DNA from: Pseudomonadota bacterium
GTDB lineage: Bacteria > Pseudomonadota > Gammaproteobacteria > Xanthomonadales > Rhodanobacteraceae
DNA length: 64,000 nucleotides
NCBI GenBank assembly: GCA_018240465.1
Contig: JAFEFS010000071.1
Coordinates: 23,544 to 87,543, forward strand
Reading direction: 5' to 3'
Of this stretch, positions 19,304 through 28,869 are shown in pieces. A model generated the notes under the pieces. It was given only the letters and a program-made list of their open reading frames with translations, did no database searches and had not been told where the DNA came from. The position numbers were made by a program, and so were the translations under genes. Numbering within the stretch: the first letter of the stretch is position 1; each line of letters starts with the position of its first letter.

Positions 19304-21805
19304 TCAGCCAGCCGGATCGAAACGAGCCTCGGCGAGAGCGAAACCGAGCCGGCGCGAGTCGCGGCTCTCGCCGCGCTCCATCGGGCAGTAGTCGTCCGAG
19401 GTGGCGAACTCGAGCATGATCCGGCCTTGTGCGCGCAACGCGGCGTCGATGCGGAACTCCTGCAGCGCGGTGCCGCGGTTGACGAAGGCGGCGATCTGCC
19501 GTCCGTTTACGCGCATTTCGATGCGGTTCCTGCCGTCGATGCCAGCTGGCAGATAGCCGAGCACCTTGATGCGTCCGTCACCGTCCGCGCGCAACTGCAA
19601 TTGCGCAGCGGGGCGACTCCAGACGATCTTCTCGGCATCGTCCGCGTACCAGCCGTCGAGCAGGCTGGCGCGTCCCGTATCCGGCGCGAGGAAATGCCGT
19701 GGAATTTCGGCGGGCAGACGCACCTTTTTGTACGGACAGGCGTTGCAGTGCGCGTCACGCGCGGAAGCGTAGGTTGCGCGGAAGCGCCGATAGGCTTCGC
19801 CGTGCCAGAGTTCTGCAAGGCTCGCCGTGTGCAGGTTGCCGAGCATGATGCGATCGCGCTGCTCGCAGCTGACGACGCTGCCATCGGCGAGGACGTGGAT
19901 GGTTTCCCACGGATCCTGATCGCAGGAATGGATCATCGCACCGGCCGGGATGCTGCCGGGGAAATAACGCGGCTCCTCTGACAGCGGCTCGGCATGTTCG
20001 AGCTCGGGCGTCGACGATTCGATCGCGAGTTGCGGGTAGCGCGCACGCACTGTACCGATCCGCGCGTTGAGTTCGGCGATGAAGGTTGGCCGCAAATGGC
20101 CATGGTCGAGTTCCGCGATGAAGGTTTCCTCGATCGGGTCGCGCCGGATCACTGGATGCACGGCCAGGCGCGCGATGCCGAGGCGCACGGCGTATTCTGC
20201 AATCTCGTCGATCTGCGCCAGATTGCGCTTCATGGCGACGAAGGCGAAATCGACATCGAGCTCGCGTGGCGCGGTCTTCGCGAGCACGATCGCGCCTTCG
20301 ATGCGTTCGCGCATCGTCGCCAGCGAACTGAATCGGTAGATGTCCTCGAATTGTTCCGCATCGAGGGTATGCAGCGAAATCGTCAGGCGCGTCAGCCCCG
20401 AATGCACGAGACCGGCGAGCTTGTGCTCGGGCAGGGCAGCCAGCGTGGTGACGAGCTCGACGCGCGCACCGGTCGAGGCCGCAAGTGTTGCGGCTTCGAC
20501 GAGGTGCGGATAATGGGCCGACTCTCCGGAATAGTTCAGGCGGATGATGTCGGGCGACTTCAGTTCGGCGATCAGCCTGCGGTACAACTCGAAGTCGAGA
20601 TGCTGGCCGGCGCCGCGCAGCAGCTTGCGCGAGCAGAACACGCAATCGAACGGGCAGCGCGAGGTCAGCTCGATCCACAGGATGCGCGGTAGCGGCGCGG
20701 TGCGCAGCGCGATGGTGTCGGCTTGCACTGCAACCGCTGCACGGTTCGCCGTAGTGCCGGCGTGCGGCAACGCCGTGCGCGGGTCAAAGCCCGCCGCCTG
20801 TGCGCGCAACGCATCCATGCGCGCATGCCAGATGCGATGCAACGCAGGCAGATTCAACAATTCGGCCTGCGTCTGCGTGTCTTCACGGCTAATGCGCCGG
20901 ACGAGTTGCAATGGCGACAGGCGGGTCCAGGCGTTGCGCAGGTCGAACAGCAGGCGGTTGCGTCGCAGAATTCGTTCCACTTCGTCCGCTGCGTAGAACT
21001 TGCCTATCGTGGCGCGATGGCGATGTCGCGCCAGCGAACGCGGGCAGAACAGCGTCGCCCAGCCCTCGCGCCAGGCACGCAACCCCCATTCAGCGTCTTC
21101 GTAGTAGAACGGCGCATAGTCCGCACTTTCGCTGACATAGCGACACAGCGGGGCGGTGCGGAACAGGGAGGAACCTCCACCCGCGTAGAGGCCATTGCGC
21201 ACGCCGCCGTCGACTTCCGGCGCCCGGTCGAAAATATCCACAGCGTGTGCATCGTCGGTGAAGTCGGTCCAGCCAGTTTCCTCGCGCCGACGGTCGGGTT
21301 CGGCGAAGACGATCTGCGAAGCGACGGCGAACACGTCCACACGGCGGTGGATCAGCGCCTCCTGCAGCGCGTGCGGATCCAGGCACATGTCGCTGTTGAG
21401 CAGATAGGTCCATGTGTGGCGGACGCGCTTCAGACCAAATTCGATCGCGGCATTGAAACCCAGCGGTTCGGCAACGAAATGCCACTCGGCAGAACCGAAC
21501 CGCGAAACCAGGCCGGCGTAGTCAGATTCGCCCACACCGTTGACCACGATGACGATTTGGCTCGGCTCGTGCACCTGGAACAAGGCCGCGTCCAGCGCCG
21601 TCAAGGTCTGCTCGAGAAGGTCGGGCGTGCCGCGCTCGGGAATCAGGATGGACAACCCTGGCGCTGTCGCCTGCACAGCGTCATCTACGTTGTGCTTTCG
21701 GCCCGGCCAATGAGCCGCCAGTCTGGCAATCGCCAAAGTCAGATACAGATATCCGTAGCGCCAGGCTCTATCGAGTGCGTGCATGTGCATGCCGTCCATT
21801 TGCAT
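19304..21805 (-). CDS. Glycosyltransferase family 2 - radical SAM fusion protein
   Basis: An 833-residue fusion. About residues 50-290 form a GT2 domain (LSILIPERGT, LNSDMCLD with its metal-binding Asp, and YYEDAEWGLRAWREGW). A linker follows, then a radical SAM domain with C384-x3-C388-x2-C391 (CPFDCVFC) for the 4Fe-4S cluster. A SPASM-like region has C628, C647, C687 and C690 (CNACPYKK). The last 130 residues are beta-rich and unrecognised. The frame stays open upstream to 22447, but that part is antisense to aroA, so the first Met cluster (21805, MQMDGMHMHA) was chosen. No strong ribosome-binding site is seen. The gene lies convergent with pheA and divergent from aroA. Substrate is unknown; a peptide or glycan modification is possible. 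Confidence 0.75.
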   Translation of the reverse strand: MQMDGMHMHALDRAWRYGYLYLTLAIARLAAHWPGRKHNVDDAVQATAPGLSILIPERGTPDLLEQTLTALDAALFQVHEPSQIVIVVNGVGESDYAGLVSRFGSAEWHFVAEPLGFNAAIEFGLKRVRHTWTYLLNSDMCLDPHALQEALIHRRVDVFAVASQIVFAEPDRRREETGWTDFTDDAHAVDIFDRAPEVDGGVRNGLYAGGGSSLFRTAPLCRYVSESADYAPFYYEDAEWGLRAWREGWATLFCPRSLARHRHRATIGKFYAADEVERILRRNRLLFDLRNAWTRLSPLQLVRRISREDTQTQAELLNLPALHRIWHARMDALRAQAAGFDPRTALPHAGTTANRAAVAVQADTIALRTAPLPRILWIELTSRCPFDCVFCSRKLLRGAGQHLDFELYRRLIAELKSPDIIRLNYSGESAHYPHLVEAATLAASTGARVELVTTLAALPEHKLAGLVHSGLTRLTISLHTLDAEQFEDIYRFSSLATMRERIEGAIVLAKTAPRELDVDFAFVAMKRNLAQIDEIAEYAVRLGIARLAVHPVIRRDPIEETFIAELDHGHLRPTFIAELNARIGTVRARYPQLAIESSTPELEHAEPLSEEPRYFPGSIPAGAMIHSCDQDPWETIHVLADGSVVSCEQRDRIMLGNLHTASLAELWHGEAYRRFRATYASARDAHCNACPYKKVRLPAEIPRHFLAPDTGRASLLDGWYADDAEKIVWSRPAAQLQLRADGDGRIKVLGYLPAGIDGRNRIEMRVNGRQIAAFVNRGTALQEFRIDAALRAQGRIMLEFATSDDYCPMERGESRDSRRLGFALAEARFDPAG

Positions 21806-21962
21806 ATGAGGCGAGCTTGTCCGAATGTCGCGAAGGCCTTGAAGTTCCTTGCGCGTCGGTGGAATAGGGCGATATCCCGGCCGCTGTGCTAGTGTTCGCG
21901 GTTCGCCGCGCGGGCGTGGGTGCTCGCGGCGGCATGGATGTTTCCCCTGCCAAGACGTACCG

Positions 21963-23264
21963 ATGAGCAATCTGGTTTGGACGAGTTCCTTCGCGCGCGG
22001 CCTGAATGGCAGCATGCGCGTTCCTGGCGACAAGTCGATTTCGCACCGCGCTGTGATGTTCGCCTCGCTCGCCGATGGCGTTTCGCGTGTCAGCGGATTC
22101 CTCGAAGGCGAGGACACGCGCGCGACCGCACGCGCGTTCGCGCAGATGGGCGTGCGCATCGAGACGCCGAGCGCGAGCGAGCGCATCGTGCATGGCGTCG
22201 GCATCGACGGGCTCAAGGCGCCGTCGATGCCGATCGACTGCGGCAATGCCGGTACGGGCATGCGCCTGCTCGCGGGCCTGCTTGCGGGCCAGAAGTTCGA
22301 CACAACGCTGATCGGCGACGAATCGCTGTCGAAGCGGCCGATGCGGCGCGTGATCGAGCCGCTCGCGCGGATGGGCGCGAAGATCGATTCGAACGAAGGC
22401 GGCTTGCCGCCGCTGCGCATCCACGGCGCCGCGTCATTGCGCGGCATCGACTACACCTTGCCCGTGGCCAGCGCGCAGGTGAAGTCGGCACTGCTGCTGG
22501 CCGGTCTGTATGCGCAGGGCGAAACGCAGGCGCATGAGCCGCACCCGACGCGCGACTACACCGAGCGCATGCTGCGCGCGTTCGGCTATCCGATCGAATT
22601 TTCCGCAGGCCACGCTCGATTGAGCGGCGGCCAGCGCCTGCGGGCGACCGACATCGTCGTGCCGGCGGACTTTTCCTCGGCGGCGTTTTTCCTCGTCGCC
22701 GCGAGCATCGTACCGGAATCGGAATTGACGCTGCTCGACGTCGGCATGAATCCGCGTCGCACCGGTTTGCTGCAGGCGTTGCGCCTGATGGGCGCCGATA
22801 TCCGCGAAACGAATGCGCGCGAAGCCGGCGGCGAGGCGATTGCGGATCTGGTCGTGCGTTACGCCCCGCTGCACGGTATCGACGTGCCGGTGACTCTGGT
22901 GCCGGACATGATCGACGAGTTTCCCGCGTTGTTCGTCGCTGCCGCCGTGGCCCGGGGCACGACGCGCGTGAGCGGCGCGGCCGAGTTGCGGGTCAAGGAG
23001 TCCGACCGCATCGCGGTGATGGCCCGGGGCCTGCGCGCACTCGGCGCACGCATCCAGGAGACGCCGGACGGCGCCGTCATCGAAGGTGGCGCGCTGCACG
23101 CGGGCGAGGCCGACAGCACGGGCGACCACCGCTGCGCGATGAGCTTCTGCGTCGCCGGTCTGGTCGCCGGTGGTGCGGTGCGCGTGCTCGACTGCGCCAA
23201 CGTCGCGACCTCGTTCCCAGGATTCTTCGAACTGGCCGGAACCTGTGGGTTCGTGCTGGCCTGA
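21963..23264 (+). CDS. aroA: EPSP synthase (3-phosphoshikimate 1-carboxyvinyltransferase)
   Basis: Joins phosphoenolpyruvate to shikimate-3-phosphate in the shikimate pathway. The 433-residue protein has PGDKSISHRAVM, the GNAGTGMRLL loop, KRPMRRVIEPLARMG, ASAQVKSALLLAGL, ELRVKESDRI and DHRCAMSF. The pattern is closer to class II enzymes (the Agrobacterium CP4 type, PGDKSISHRSFM, MNPTRTGL) than to E. coli AroA. It is the last gene of the serC-pheA-aroA group, separated from pheA by the opposite-strand fusion gene. Confidence 0.95.
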   Translation: MSNLVWTSSFARGLNGSMRVPGDKSISHRAVMFASLADGVSRVSGFLEGEDTRATARAFAQMGVRIETPSASERIVHGVGIDGLKAPSMPIDCGNAGTGMRLLAGLLAGQKFDTTLIGDESLSKRPMRRVIEPLARMGAKIDSNEGGLPPLRIHGAASLRGIDYTLPVASAQVKSALLLAGLYAQGETQAHEPHPTRDYTERMLRAFGYPIEFSAGHARLSGGQRLRATDIVVPADFSSAAFFLVAASIVPESELTLLDVGMNPRRTGLLQALRLMGADIRETNAREAGGEAIADLVVRYAPLHGIDVPVTLVPDMIDEFPALFVAAAVARGTTRVSGAAELRVKESDRIAVMARGLRALGARIQETPDGAVIEGGALHAGEADSTGDHRCAMSFCVAGLVAGGAVRVLDCANVATSFPGFFELAGTCGFVLA

Positions 23265-23370
23265 GCGATTCATGTGATCCCGGCCTCGGTTTCGAGCCGG
23301 CACGCCGCCTGCTTGTAAAGTCGTCCGACGCGCAGTACCTTGAGGTCACGGCGCGTCGGGGGAGGGACTC

Positions 23371-24027
23371 ATGATCCGCATCGTGATGGTGGACGACCAT
23401 GCTTTGGTGCGCGCCGGCCTGCGCATGATCCTCGAGAAGCAGCCCGACATCGAGGTCCTCGGCGAGGCGGACGACGGTGAGGACGGCCTGCAGCTGATCC
23501 GCAAGCTCAAGCCCGACCTCGCGCTCGTCGATCTGCACATGCCGAACGTCAACGGCATCGAGGTGACCGAGCGCGTGCGCCGGGGCAAGCTCGCCACGCG
23601 CATCGTGATCCTGACCATGGCCAGCGATGCGCCGTTTCCGCGGCGCCTGCTCGAGGCTGGCGCGAGCGGCTACTTGACCAAGGGCTGCCCGGCCGACGAG
23701 CTGGTCAAGGCGATCCGCCAGATTGCCGACGGGCGCCGCTATCTGAGCGCCGACGTTGCCCAGCAACTGGCGTTGGGCAATGCCTTCGGCAACGGCGAGT
23801 CGCCGTTCGAAGAGCTGTCCACGCGCGAACTCGAAGTCGCCATGATGCTGGCGCAGGGCATGGCCGCCAAACAGATCGGCGATCGCCTGCGGCTCAGCGA
23901 AAAAACCGTGGCGACCTACAAGTACCGATTGTTCGAAAAGCTCGCGATAGACAATGTCGTGACCCTGGCACACCTGGCCACCGCACACGGCCTGATGGAC
24001 AAGCCGCGGCGGGGAGCCGCGCGCTAA
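23371..24027 (+). CDS. gacA: GacA/UvrY-type response regulator
   Basis: A 218-residue response regulator. The receiver domain carries D8 and D9, the phosphoacceptor D54 in LVDLHMPN and the conserved Lys in GYLTKG. The LuxR-type DNA-binding domain follows (LSTRELEVAMMLAQGMAAKQIGDRL, then LSEKTVATYKYRLFEKL). Stretches such as PFPRRLLEAGASGYLTKG and SPFEELSTRE match GacA/UvrY closely. In that system the BarA/GacS kinase activates small RNAs that titrate CsrA, and csrA is also in this window. The usual neighbours uvrC and pgsA are absent. It is convergent with rne. Confidence 0.82.
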   Translation: MIRIVMVDDHALVRAGLRMILEKQPDIEVLGEADDGEDGLQLIRKLKPDLALVDLHMPNVNGIEVTERVRRGKLATRIVILTMASDAPFPRRLLEAGASGYLTKGCPADELVKAIRQIADGRRYLSADVAQQLALGNAFGNGESPFEELSTRELEVAMMLAQGMAAKQIGDRLRLSEKTVATYKYRLFEKLAIDNVVTLAHLATAHGLMDKPRRGAAR

Positions 24028-24029
24028 AA

Positions 24030-24055
24030 AAAAGCCCCGCATCGCGGGGCTTTTC
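24030..24055. terminator. Bidirectional intrinsic terminator
   Basis: AGCCCCGC (24033-24040), ATC loop, GCGGGGCT (24044-24051), with an A-run on the left and a T-run on the right. It can end both the gacA-like gene (plus) and rne (minus), which converge here. Confidence 0.85.
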
Positions 24056-24068
24056 ATGTGGTTGCGCA

Positions 24069-26942
24069 TCAGGGGGTCGCGGGCGGTTCCGGAGGCGGCT
24101 TGCTTTCGGCAGCCGCAACTTCCGACTTCGCCGATTCGGTGCCTGGCCTGGTCGGTGGCACATCGCGCAGCTCGGCGAGGGCGCGCTCGATGTGCACGTG
24201 CAGCGGCACCACGTCCTTTACTGCCACGAGATCGTTGAAGTTCGGCGGCGATGCCGGCTGCTGCACTTTCGGAACCGCGGGTGGCTGCGAAACGGCAGCC
24301 GCAACCGCGGGCGCCTTCGCGATCGGTGCGAATGGCAGCTCGTTGTTGGTCGGCGATGCAGCGACCGTTGCTGCCGTCATGACGGGCTTCGCTGCGGCAA
24401 CGGTTTCCACCGGCGGCAGGGAAGGAGCGGGAGCGATCGGCAGTACCTGCTGGGCCGGCTCGGCAGCCGCCACGGCATGCGGTACAACGCCGGCAGCGGC
24501 AGGCCGCGATGCTGGAAGCTTCGCCGCGACTGGATTCGGCGCCGCAGCCGTCGAATCTGGCGTATGCGTTGCCACGCTCGCAGCGGCTGCGGTCTCGCCT
24601 ACGGCCGGTCTGGTCTGCGGCACGACGGACGGAGCATCATCTTCGTCGTCGAAGTCGAGCACGATGTCGCTGCCGGCAACGGCGGCGGCGGACGCGCTGG
24701 TTTCGGTTTCGCCCTCACCGCGACGGCGACGGCGGCCACCGCGACGTCCACGGCGACGCGAACGCGTAGCTTCGCCCTCGGCGGAAGGCGCAGCGGCATT
24801 CGCTTCGGCGGGCTTCTGCGCAGGGGTTGCCGCTGCGGCTTCCGTCGCGAGCGGAACGATCCGCCTGTCGCTCAATGCTTCGCTCGATGCGACCACCGGC
24901 AGCGGGCGTGCTTCGCGCTCGGTCGGCGCAGCCGTCGCGGTGGCCGTCGTCGCGTTGCGTGACGGCGGCGGGGGCGTGGGGCGCTCCTGACGGTTCTTCT
25001 GCTGCGGGTTCGGATTCTGCTGTTGCTGGCGGCCGTCGCCGCGTGCCGGGCGGTTGTTGTCCTGACGCTGGTCGCGGCGCGCGTCGCTGCGGCCGCGCTG
25101 CTGGCCCTGCTGGCCGCGCTGGGCATCGCTACGACCACGCTGCTGGCGCGAGTCGTTGCCGCGTTGCTCACGCTGGCGCGCGCCGTTCGCAGACTTGCGC
25201 TCCTCGGCAACCGGGGCGGGTGCCGGCGCGGGGCTGCCGGCGAACAGCGCAGCGATGCGCGCAAAGAAACCTTTTGACTGCTGCGCGGGTTGTACGGGTA
25301 CGGCAACCGGGGCAACTGTTTCGACCTCGGCGCGCACCGGCGCGGGATTGGCCGGCACGATGCCGGACACGGCGGGCTTTTCCGGCTCGTCGCCCGGCTT
25401 GGCCACCTGCGGCGGCGGCGCGGAAACAACCGGCGTCAGGCGTTCGTAGCTCGGTTTGACATCGCTGCCGAGCTCGTTGCCCTTGATCCGCGTGATCTCG
25501 AAGTGCGGGGTTTCGAGTTTGTCGTCGGCGACGACGATGACGGGTACGTCATGACGTTGCTCGATCTCGACCAGATTCTTGCGTTTCTCGTTGAGCAGGA
25601 AGTTGGCGATCGCCGGAGGCGCCTGCACCAGCACCTGACCGGTCTTTTCCTTCATCGCCTGTTCTTCGACCAGGCGCAGCACGGACAGCGACAGCGATTC
25701 CACGCCGCGGATGCGGCCGTGGCCTTCGCAACGCGGGCACACGATCTGCGTCGATTCACCGAGCGACGGACGCAGGCGCTGGCGCGACATTTCGAGCAGG
25801 CCGAAGCGCGAGATGCGGCCGACCTGCACGCGGGCGCGGTCGTAACGCAGTGCGTCCTTGAGCTTCTCCTCGACGTCGCGCTGGTGGCGCGGGTTTTCCA
25901 TGTCGATGAAGTCGATCACGATGAGGCCGCCGGCGTCACGCAGGCGCAACTGGCGTGCGACTTCGACCGCGGCTTCGAGGTTCGTGTTGAACGCGGTGTC
26001 CTCGATGTCCGAGCCCTTGGTCGCCTTCGACGAGTTGACGTCGATCGCGGTCAGCGCTTCGGTCTGGTCGACCACGATCGAGCCGCCGGACGGCAGGCGC
26101 ACGTTGCGCTCGAACGCGTTCTCGATCTGCGTCTCGATCTGATAACGCGAGAACAGCGGCACCGTTTCCTGATAGAGCTTGAGCTTGCGCAGGTTGTTCG
26201 GCATGACCTGCTGCACGAACTCGCGCGCGTCGTTGTACAGCTCGGGGCTGTCGATGAGGATTTCGCCGATGTCGTTGCGCAGGTAGTCGCGCAGCGCGCG
26301 GATGATGAGCTTGGATTCCTGATAGATAAGGAATGGGGCAGGGCGGCTCACGCCCGCGTCGGAAATCGCCTTCCACACCTGGAGGAGGTAATCCAGATCC
26401 CACTGCAACTCTTCCGCATCGCGGCCGACACCGGCGGTACGGATGATCAGGCCCATCTCGTCGGGCAGGTTGAGTTTGTCGAGTTCTTCCTTGAGATTGG
26501 CGCGGTCGTCGCCCTCGATACGGCGCGACACGCCGCCGGCACGCGGGTTGTTCGGCATCAGCACGAGGTAGCGGCCGGCCAGCGAGATGAACGTGGTCAG
26601 GGCGGCACCCTTGTTGCCGCGCTCTTCCTTTTCGACCTGGACCAGCAGTTCGGTGCCTTCCTTGAGCAGTTCGCGGATGCCGGCGCGGCTGTGGTCGACG
26701 CCCGGCTGGAAATACTCGCGCGAGATTTCCTTCATCGGCAGGAAGCCGTGGCGTTCCGCACCGTATTCGATGAAGCAGGCTTCGAGCGAGGGTTCGACCC
26801 GGGTGATGCGGCCTTTGTAGATATTGGCCTTTTTCTGCTCTTTGGAGGGAATCTCGATGTCGAGATCGTAGAGCGACTGGCCATCGACGATAGCCACACG
26901 CAACTCTTCACGCTGAGTTGCGTTGATCAACATGCGTTTCAT
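24069..26942 (-). CDS. rne: Ribonuclease E
   Basis: The essential endonuclease that starts mRNA decay, processes rRNA and tRNA, and scaffolds the degradosome at the membrane. The 957-residue protein has the catalytic half at its N-terminus: an S1 domain ([23 protein letters not shown]), catalytic D301 (AIDVNSS) and D344 (VIDFIDM), and the Zn-link C402-P-R-C405. The C-terminal half is of low complexity, with an Arg/Gln/Asn-rich stretch about 580-660, a second Arg cluster about 724-742 and Ala/Pro-rich ends, as expected for RNA-binding scaffolds. Ribosome-binding site GAGGAT. Divergent from rluC, as in E. coli. Confidence 0.96.
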   Translation of the reverse strand: MKRMLINATQREELRVAIVDGQSLYDLDIEIPSKEQKKANIYKGRITRVEPSLEACFIEYGAERHGFLPMKEISREYFQPGVDHSRAGIRELLKEGTELLVQVEKEERGNKGAALTTFISLAGRYLVLMPNNPRAGGVSRRIEGDDRANLKEELDKLNLPDEMGLIIRTAGVGRDAEELQWDLDYLLQVWKAISDAGVSRPAPFLIYQESKLIIRALRDYLRNDIGEILIDSPELYNDAREFVQQVMPNNLRKLKLYQETVPLFSRYQIETQIENAFERNVRLPSGGSIVVDQTEALTAIDVNSSKATKGSDIEDTAFNTNLEAAVEVARQLRLRDAGGLIVIDFIDMENPRHQRDVEEKLKDALRYDRARVQVGRISRFGLLEMSRQRLRPSLGESTQIVCPRCEGHGRIRGVESLSLSVLRLVEEQAMKEKTGQVLVQAPPAIANFLLNEKRKNLVEIEQRHDVPVIVVADDKLETPHFEITRIKGNELGSDVKPSYERLTPVVSAPPPQVAKPGDEPEKPAVSGIVPANPAPVRAEVETVAPVAVPVQPAQQSKGFFARIAALFAGSPAPAPAPVAEERKSANGARQREQRGNDSRQQRGRSDAQRGQQGQQRGRSDARRDQRQDNNRPARGDGRQQQQNPNPQQKNRQERPTPPPPSRNATTATATAAPTEREARPLPVVASSEALSDRRIVPLATEAAAATPAQKPAEANAAAPSAEGEATRSRRRGRRGGRRRRRGEGETETSASAAAVAGSDIVLDFDDEDDAPSVVPQTRPAVGETAAAASVATHTPDSTAAAPNPVAAKLPASRPAAAGVVPHAVAAAEPAQQVLPIAPAPSLPPVETVAAAKPVMTAATVAASPTNNELPFAPIAKAPAVAAAVSQPPAVPKVQQPASPPNFNDLVAVKDVVPLHVHIERALAELRDVPPTRPGTESAKSEVAAAESKPPPEPPATP

Positions 26943-27342
26943 TTTTACATCCTCAACGCGCTCTACCGCTTACGCGTCGCAACGCCTGCGCGCCAACCCG
27001 ATAACGATGGCAGCGACGGCGTCGCGTCGACCGTGGGCTTGGGTACGCGTCCACGGGAGCGCTTCTTGCCGGCGCGTTTCAATCGCGCCCGGCGTTTAAC
27101 ATAGCCCTTGCTGTACTGCCGCAAACCCCCGACCGTCTTGCCGACTTTCGGGCAATTCTCGACTCGAACGGTTACGATTCCTGCCTGCGGCGAGATGGGC
27201 TCCACTGGAGGCCCGCATCCGCGCACGAAGGGCGTAGCTGAACGAGTGCGTCATTGCGGCCGGCATAGCCGACCCAGGACGCGCAATACCCCTCGATTGT
27301 ATCGAACGACCGGCAAAAAATCCAATTCGGACGCGAACTTCA
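26943..27342. promoter_or_regulatory. rne-rluC divergent intergenic region, probable rne leader
   Basis: A 400-base GC-rich spacer. In E. coli the rne mRNA has a leader of about 360 bases through which RNase E controls its own synthesis, and this spacer could hold a similar one. I do not see a canonical promoter pair or a matching hairpin by eye. An 87-codon minus-strand frame here (26963-27226) lacks recognisable features and is not called. Confidence 0.4.
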
Positions 27343-28365
27343 ATGAATCTTGCAAGGCCAGATCGAGCAAAATCCGCACAGGAAAACGAGACGGAAGAAG
27401 GCCTTGGCGCGAGTCCGGGCGTGCGTTTCGTTCAGGTTCCGGACGACCGTGACGGCCAGCGCATCGACAATTTCCTGATCGGCCAGCTCAAGGGTGTGCC
27501 GAAAAGCCTGATCTACCGAATCATGCGCACCGGTCAGGTGCGGATCAACGGCAAGCGCGCCAAGCAGGGCGTGCGCCTGGCTGCGGGCGATCAGGTGCGC
27601 ATTCCGCCCGTACGCACGGCCGAGCCGGGCGGCGGGGCAGCGCCGCCGGCCGCGCAGATCGAGCAGATCGAGCGCGCGATCATTTTCGAGGACCGCGAAT
27701 TTCTCGTCATCGACAAGCCCTCCGGCGTCGCCAGCCACGGCGGCAGCGGTGTCACCTTCGGCGCGATCGAACTGCTGCGCGCGGCGCGGCCGGACGAAAC
27801 GCTGGAACTCGCGCACCGCCTCGATCGCGACACGAGCGGCGTGCTCGTCTTCGCCAAGAAGCGTTCCGCGCTGACCGGCTTGCAGGCGTTGATCCGCGAG
27901 AATCAGACCACCAAGCAATATCTGGCCTTGATCAAGGGTCACACGCACAAGGCGCGCTTCGACGTCAATGCGGCGCTGCGCAAGTCGATCCTGCAGGGCG
28001 GCGAGCGCATGGTCCGCGTCGCCGATGACGGCAAGCCGTCGCTGACGCGCTTCCATATCGTCGACATCTACGCCGATGCGAGCATGGCTGAAGTGACGCT
28101 GTTCACCGGCCGCACCCACCAGATCCGCGTCCACGCCCAGCACATCGAGCACCCGCTCGCTGGCGATGAGAAATACGGCGAAAAGGGCTTCAACCAGAAC
28201 ATGCGTGGGTTCGGACTCAAGCGCCTGTTCCTGCACGCGGCGCGTTTCGAGTTCGAACTCGACGGCAAGAGCTACAGCTTCTCCGCGCCGCTGGCGCCCG
28301 ATCTCGCCGCGGTGCTGGATGCTCTGCCGCGCGGAGTATCGAGGAAGGGCAATCTGCGACGTTGA
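27343..28365 (+). CDS. rluC: 23S rRNA pseudouridine synthase RluC
   Basis: Makes pseudouridines 955, 2504 and 2580 of 23S rRNA (E. coli numbering). The 340-residue enzyme has an N-terminal S4 RNA-binding domain (QRIDNFLIGQLKGVPKSLIYRI) and the RluA-type catalytic domain with D161 in HRLDRDTSG (E. coli RluC D144). The C-terminal motif TGRTHQIRVHAQHIEHPLAGD is conserved. Divergent from rne, as in other gammaproteobacteria, which supports RluC over RluD. Confidence 0.93.
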   Translation: MNLARPDRAKSAQENETEEGLGASPGVRFVQVPDDRDGQRIDNFLIGQLKGVPKSLIYRIMRTGQVRINGKRAKQGVRLAAGDQVRIPPVRTAEPGGGAAPPAAQIEQIERAIIFEDREFLVIDKPSGVASHGGSGVTFGAIELLRAARPDETLELAHRLDRDTSGVLVFAKKRSALTGLQALIRENQTTKQYLALIKGHTHKARFDVNAALRKSILQGGERMVRVADDGKPSLTRFHIVDIYADASMAEVTLFTGRTHQIRVHAQHIEHPLAGDEKYGEKGFNQNMRGFGLKRLFLHAARFEFELDGKSYSFSAPLAPDLAAVLDALPRGVSRKGNLRR

Positions 28366-28375
28366 TGCCTTCGAC

Positions 28376-28729
28376 TCAGCCGGCCAGGACTTCGGTTTTC
28401 GCAGCACAAATGAAGTCATTGCGCGATAACCCGCCGACATCGTGCGTCGAGTAGCGCACGAGCACGCGTCCCCAGCCGAGTTCGAGGTCAGGATGATGGT
28501 TTTCGCGTTCGGCGACGTAGCCTAGGGCGTTGACGAAGGCCAGCGCACGGATGAAGTCGGGGAAGCGGAACTCCTTGCGGATGTCAGCCTGCTGCGGGCC
28601 GAAACTCCAGTCGGGCAGCGCGGTGAGCCACGCCTGAGCCTGTGCGAGCGGCACGGCATGTTCGCGGCCTTTGAGCGGCAGGCATTCTTCCGTGGCGAGT
28701 TGGGCGAGGGTCGTCGATGGGTCGGACAT
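28376..28729 (-). CDS. phhB: 4a-hydroxytetrahydrobiopterin dehydratase
   Basis: Pterin-4a-carbinolamine dehydratase recycles the cofactor of phenylalanine hydroxylase. The 117-residue protein carries the family core ENHHPDLELGWGRVLVRYST with the His-His pair and the closing HDVGGLS. The start MSDPS at 28729 matches family length; an in-frame ATG 33 bases upstream (28762) is an alternative. No phhA gene lies nearby. Divergent from nfuA. A moonlighting role is possible in genomes that lack phhA. Confidence 0.9.
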   Translation of the reverse strand: MSDPSTTLAQLATEECLPLKGREHAVPLAQAQAWLTALPDWSFGPQQADIRKEFRFPDFIRALAFVNALGYVAERENHHPDLELGWGRVLVRYSTHDVGGLSRNDFICAAKTEVLAG

Positions 28730-28808
28730 GAGGATGACGCTTTCGGAATTTGATTCCGCCATTGCATCACCAAAGCGCGCAACTTGCCACCCGCAACGCC
28801 CCCATCAG

Positions 28809-28838
28809 TTGGCGCTGCGCGCGAATGAGGACTATACT
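28809..28838 (+). promoter_or_regulatory. Probable nfuA promoter
   Basis: TTGGCG (28809-28814) and TATACT (28833-28838), 18 bases apart, about 32 bases before the nfuA start. A clear IscR site is not visible. Confidence 0.5.
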
Positions 28839-28869
28839 GGTACTGATTCCACCTGCCTTGGCAACAAAC

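Noticed and set aside
21806..22447. N-terminal extension of the GT2-radical SAM frame into aroA
   Set aside because: The extra 214 codons are antisense to aroA and low in protein-like features, so the start was placed at 21805.
25290..27104. A 604-codon plus-strand frame opposite rne
   Set aside because: Antisense of the conserved RNase E catalytic half; no protein family features.
26963..27226. An 87-codon minus-strand frame upstream of rne
   Set aside because: No ribosome-binding site or family match. More likely part of the rne leader.
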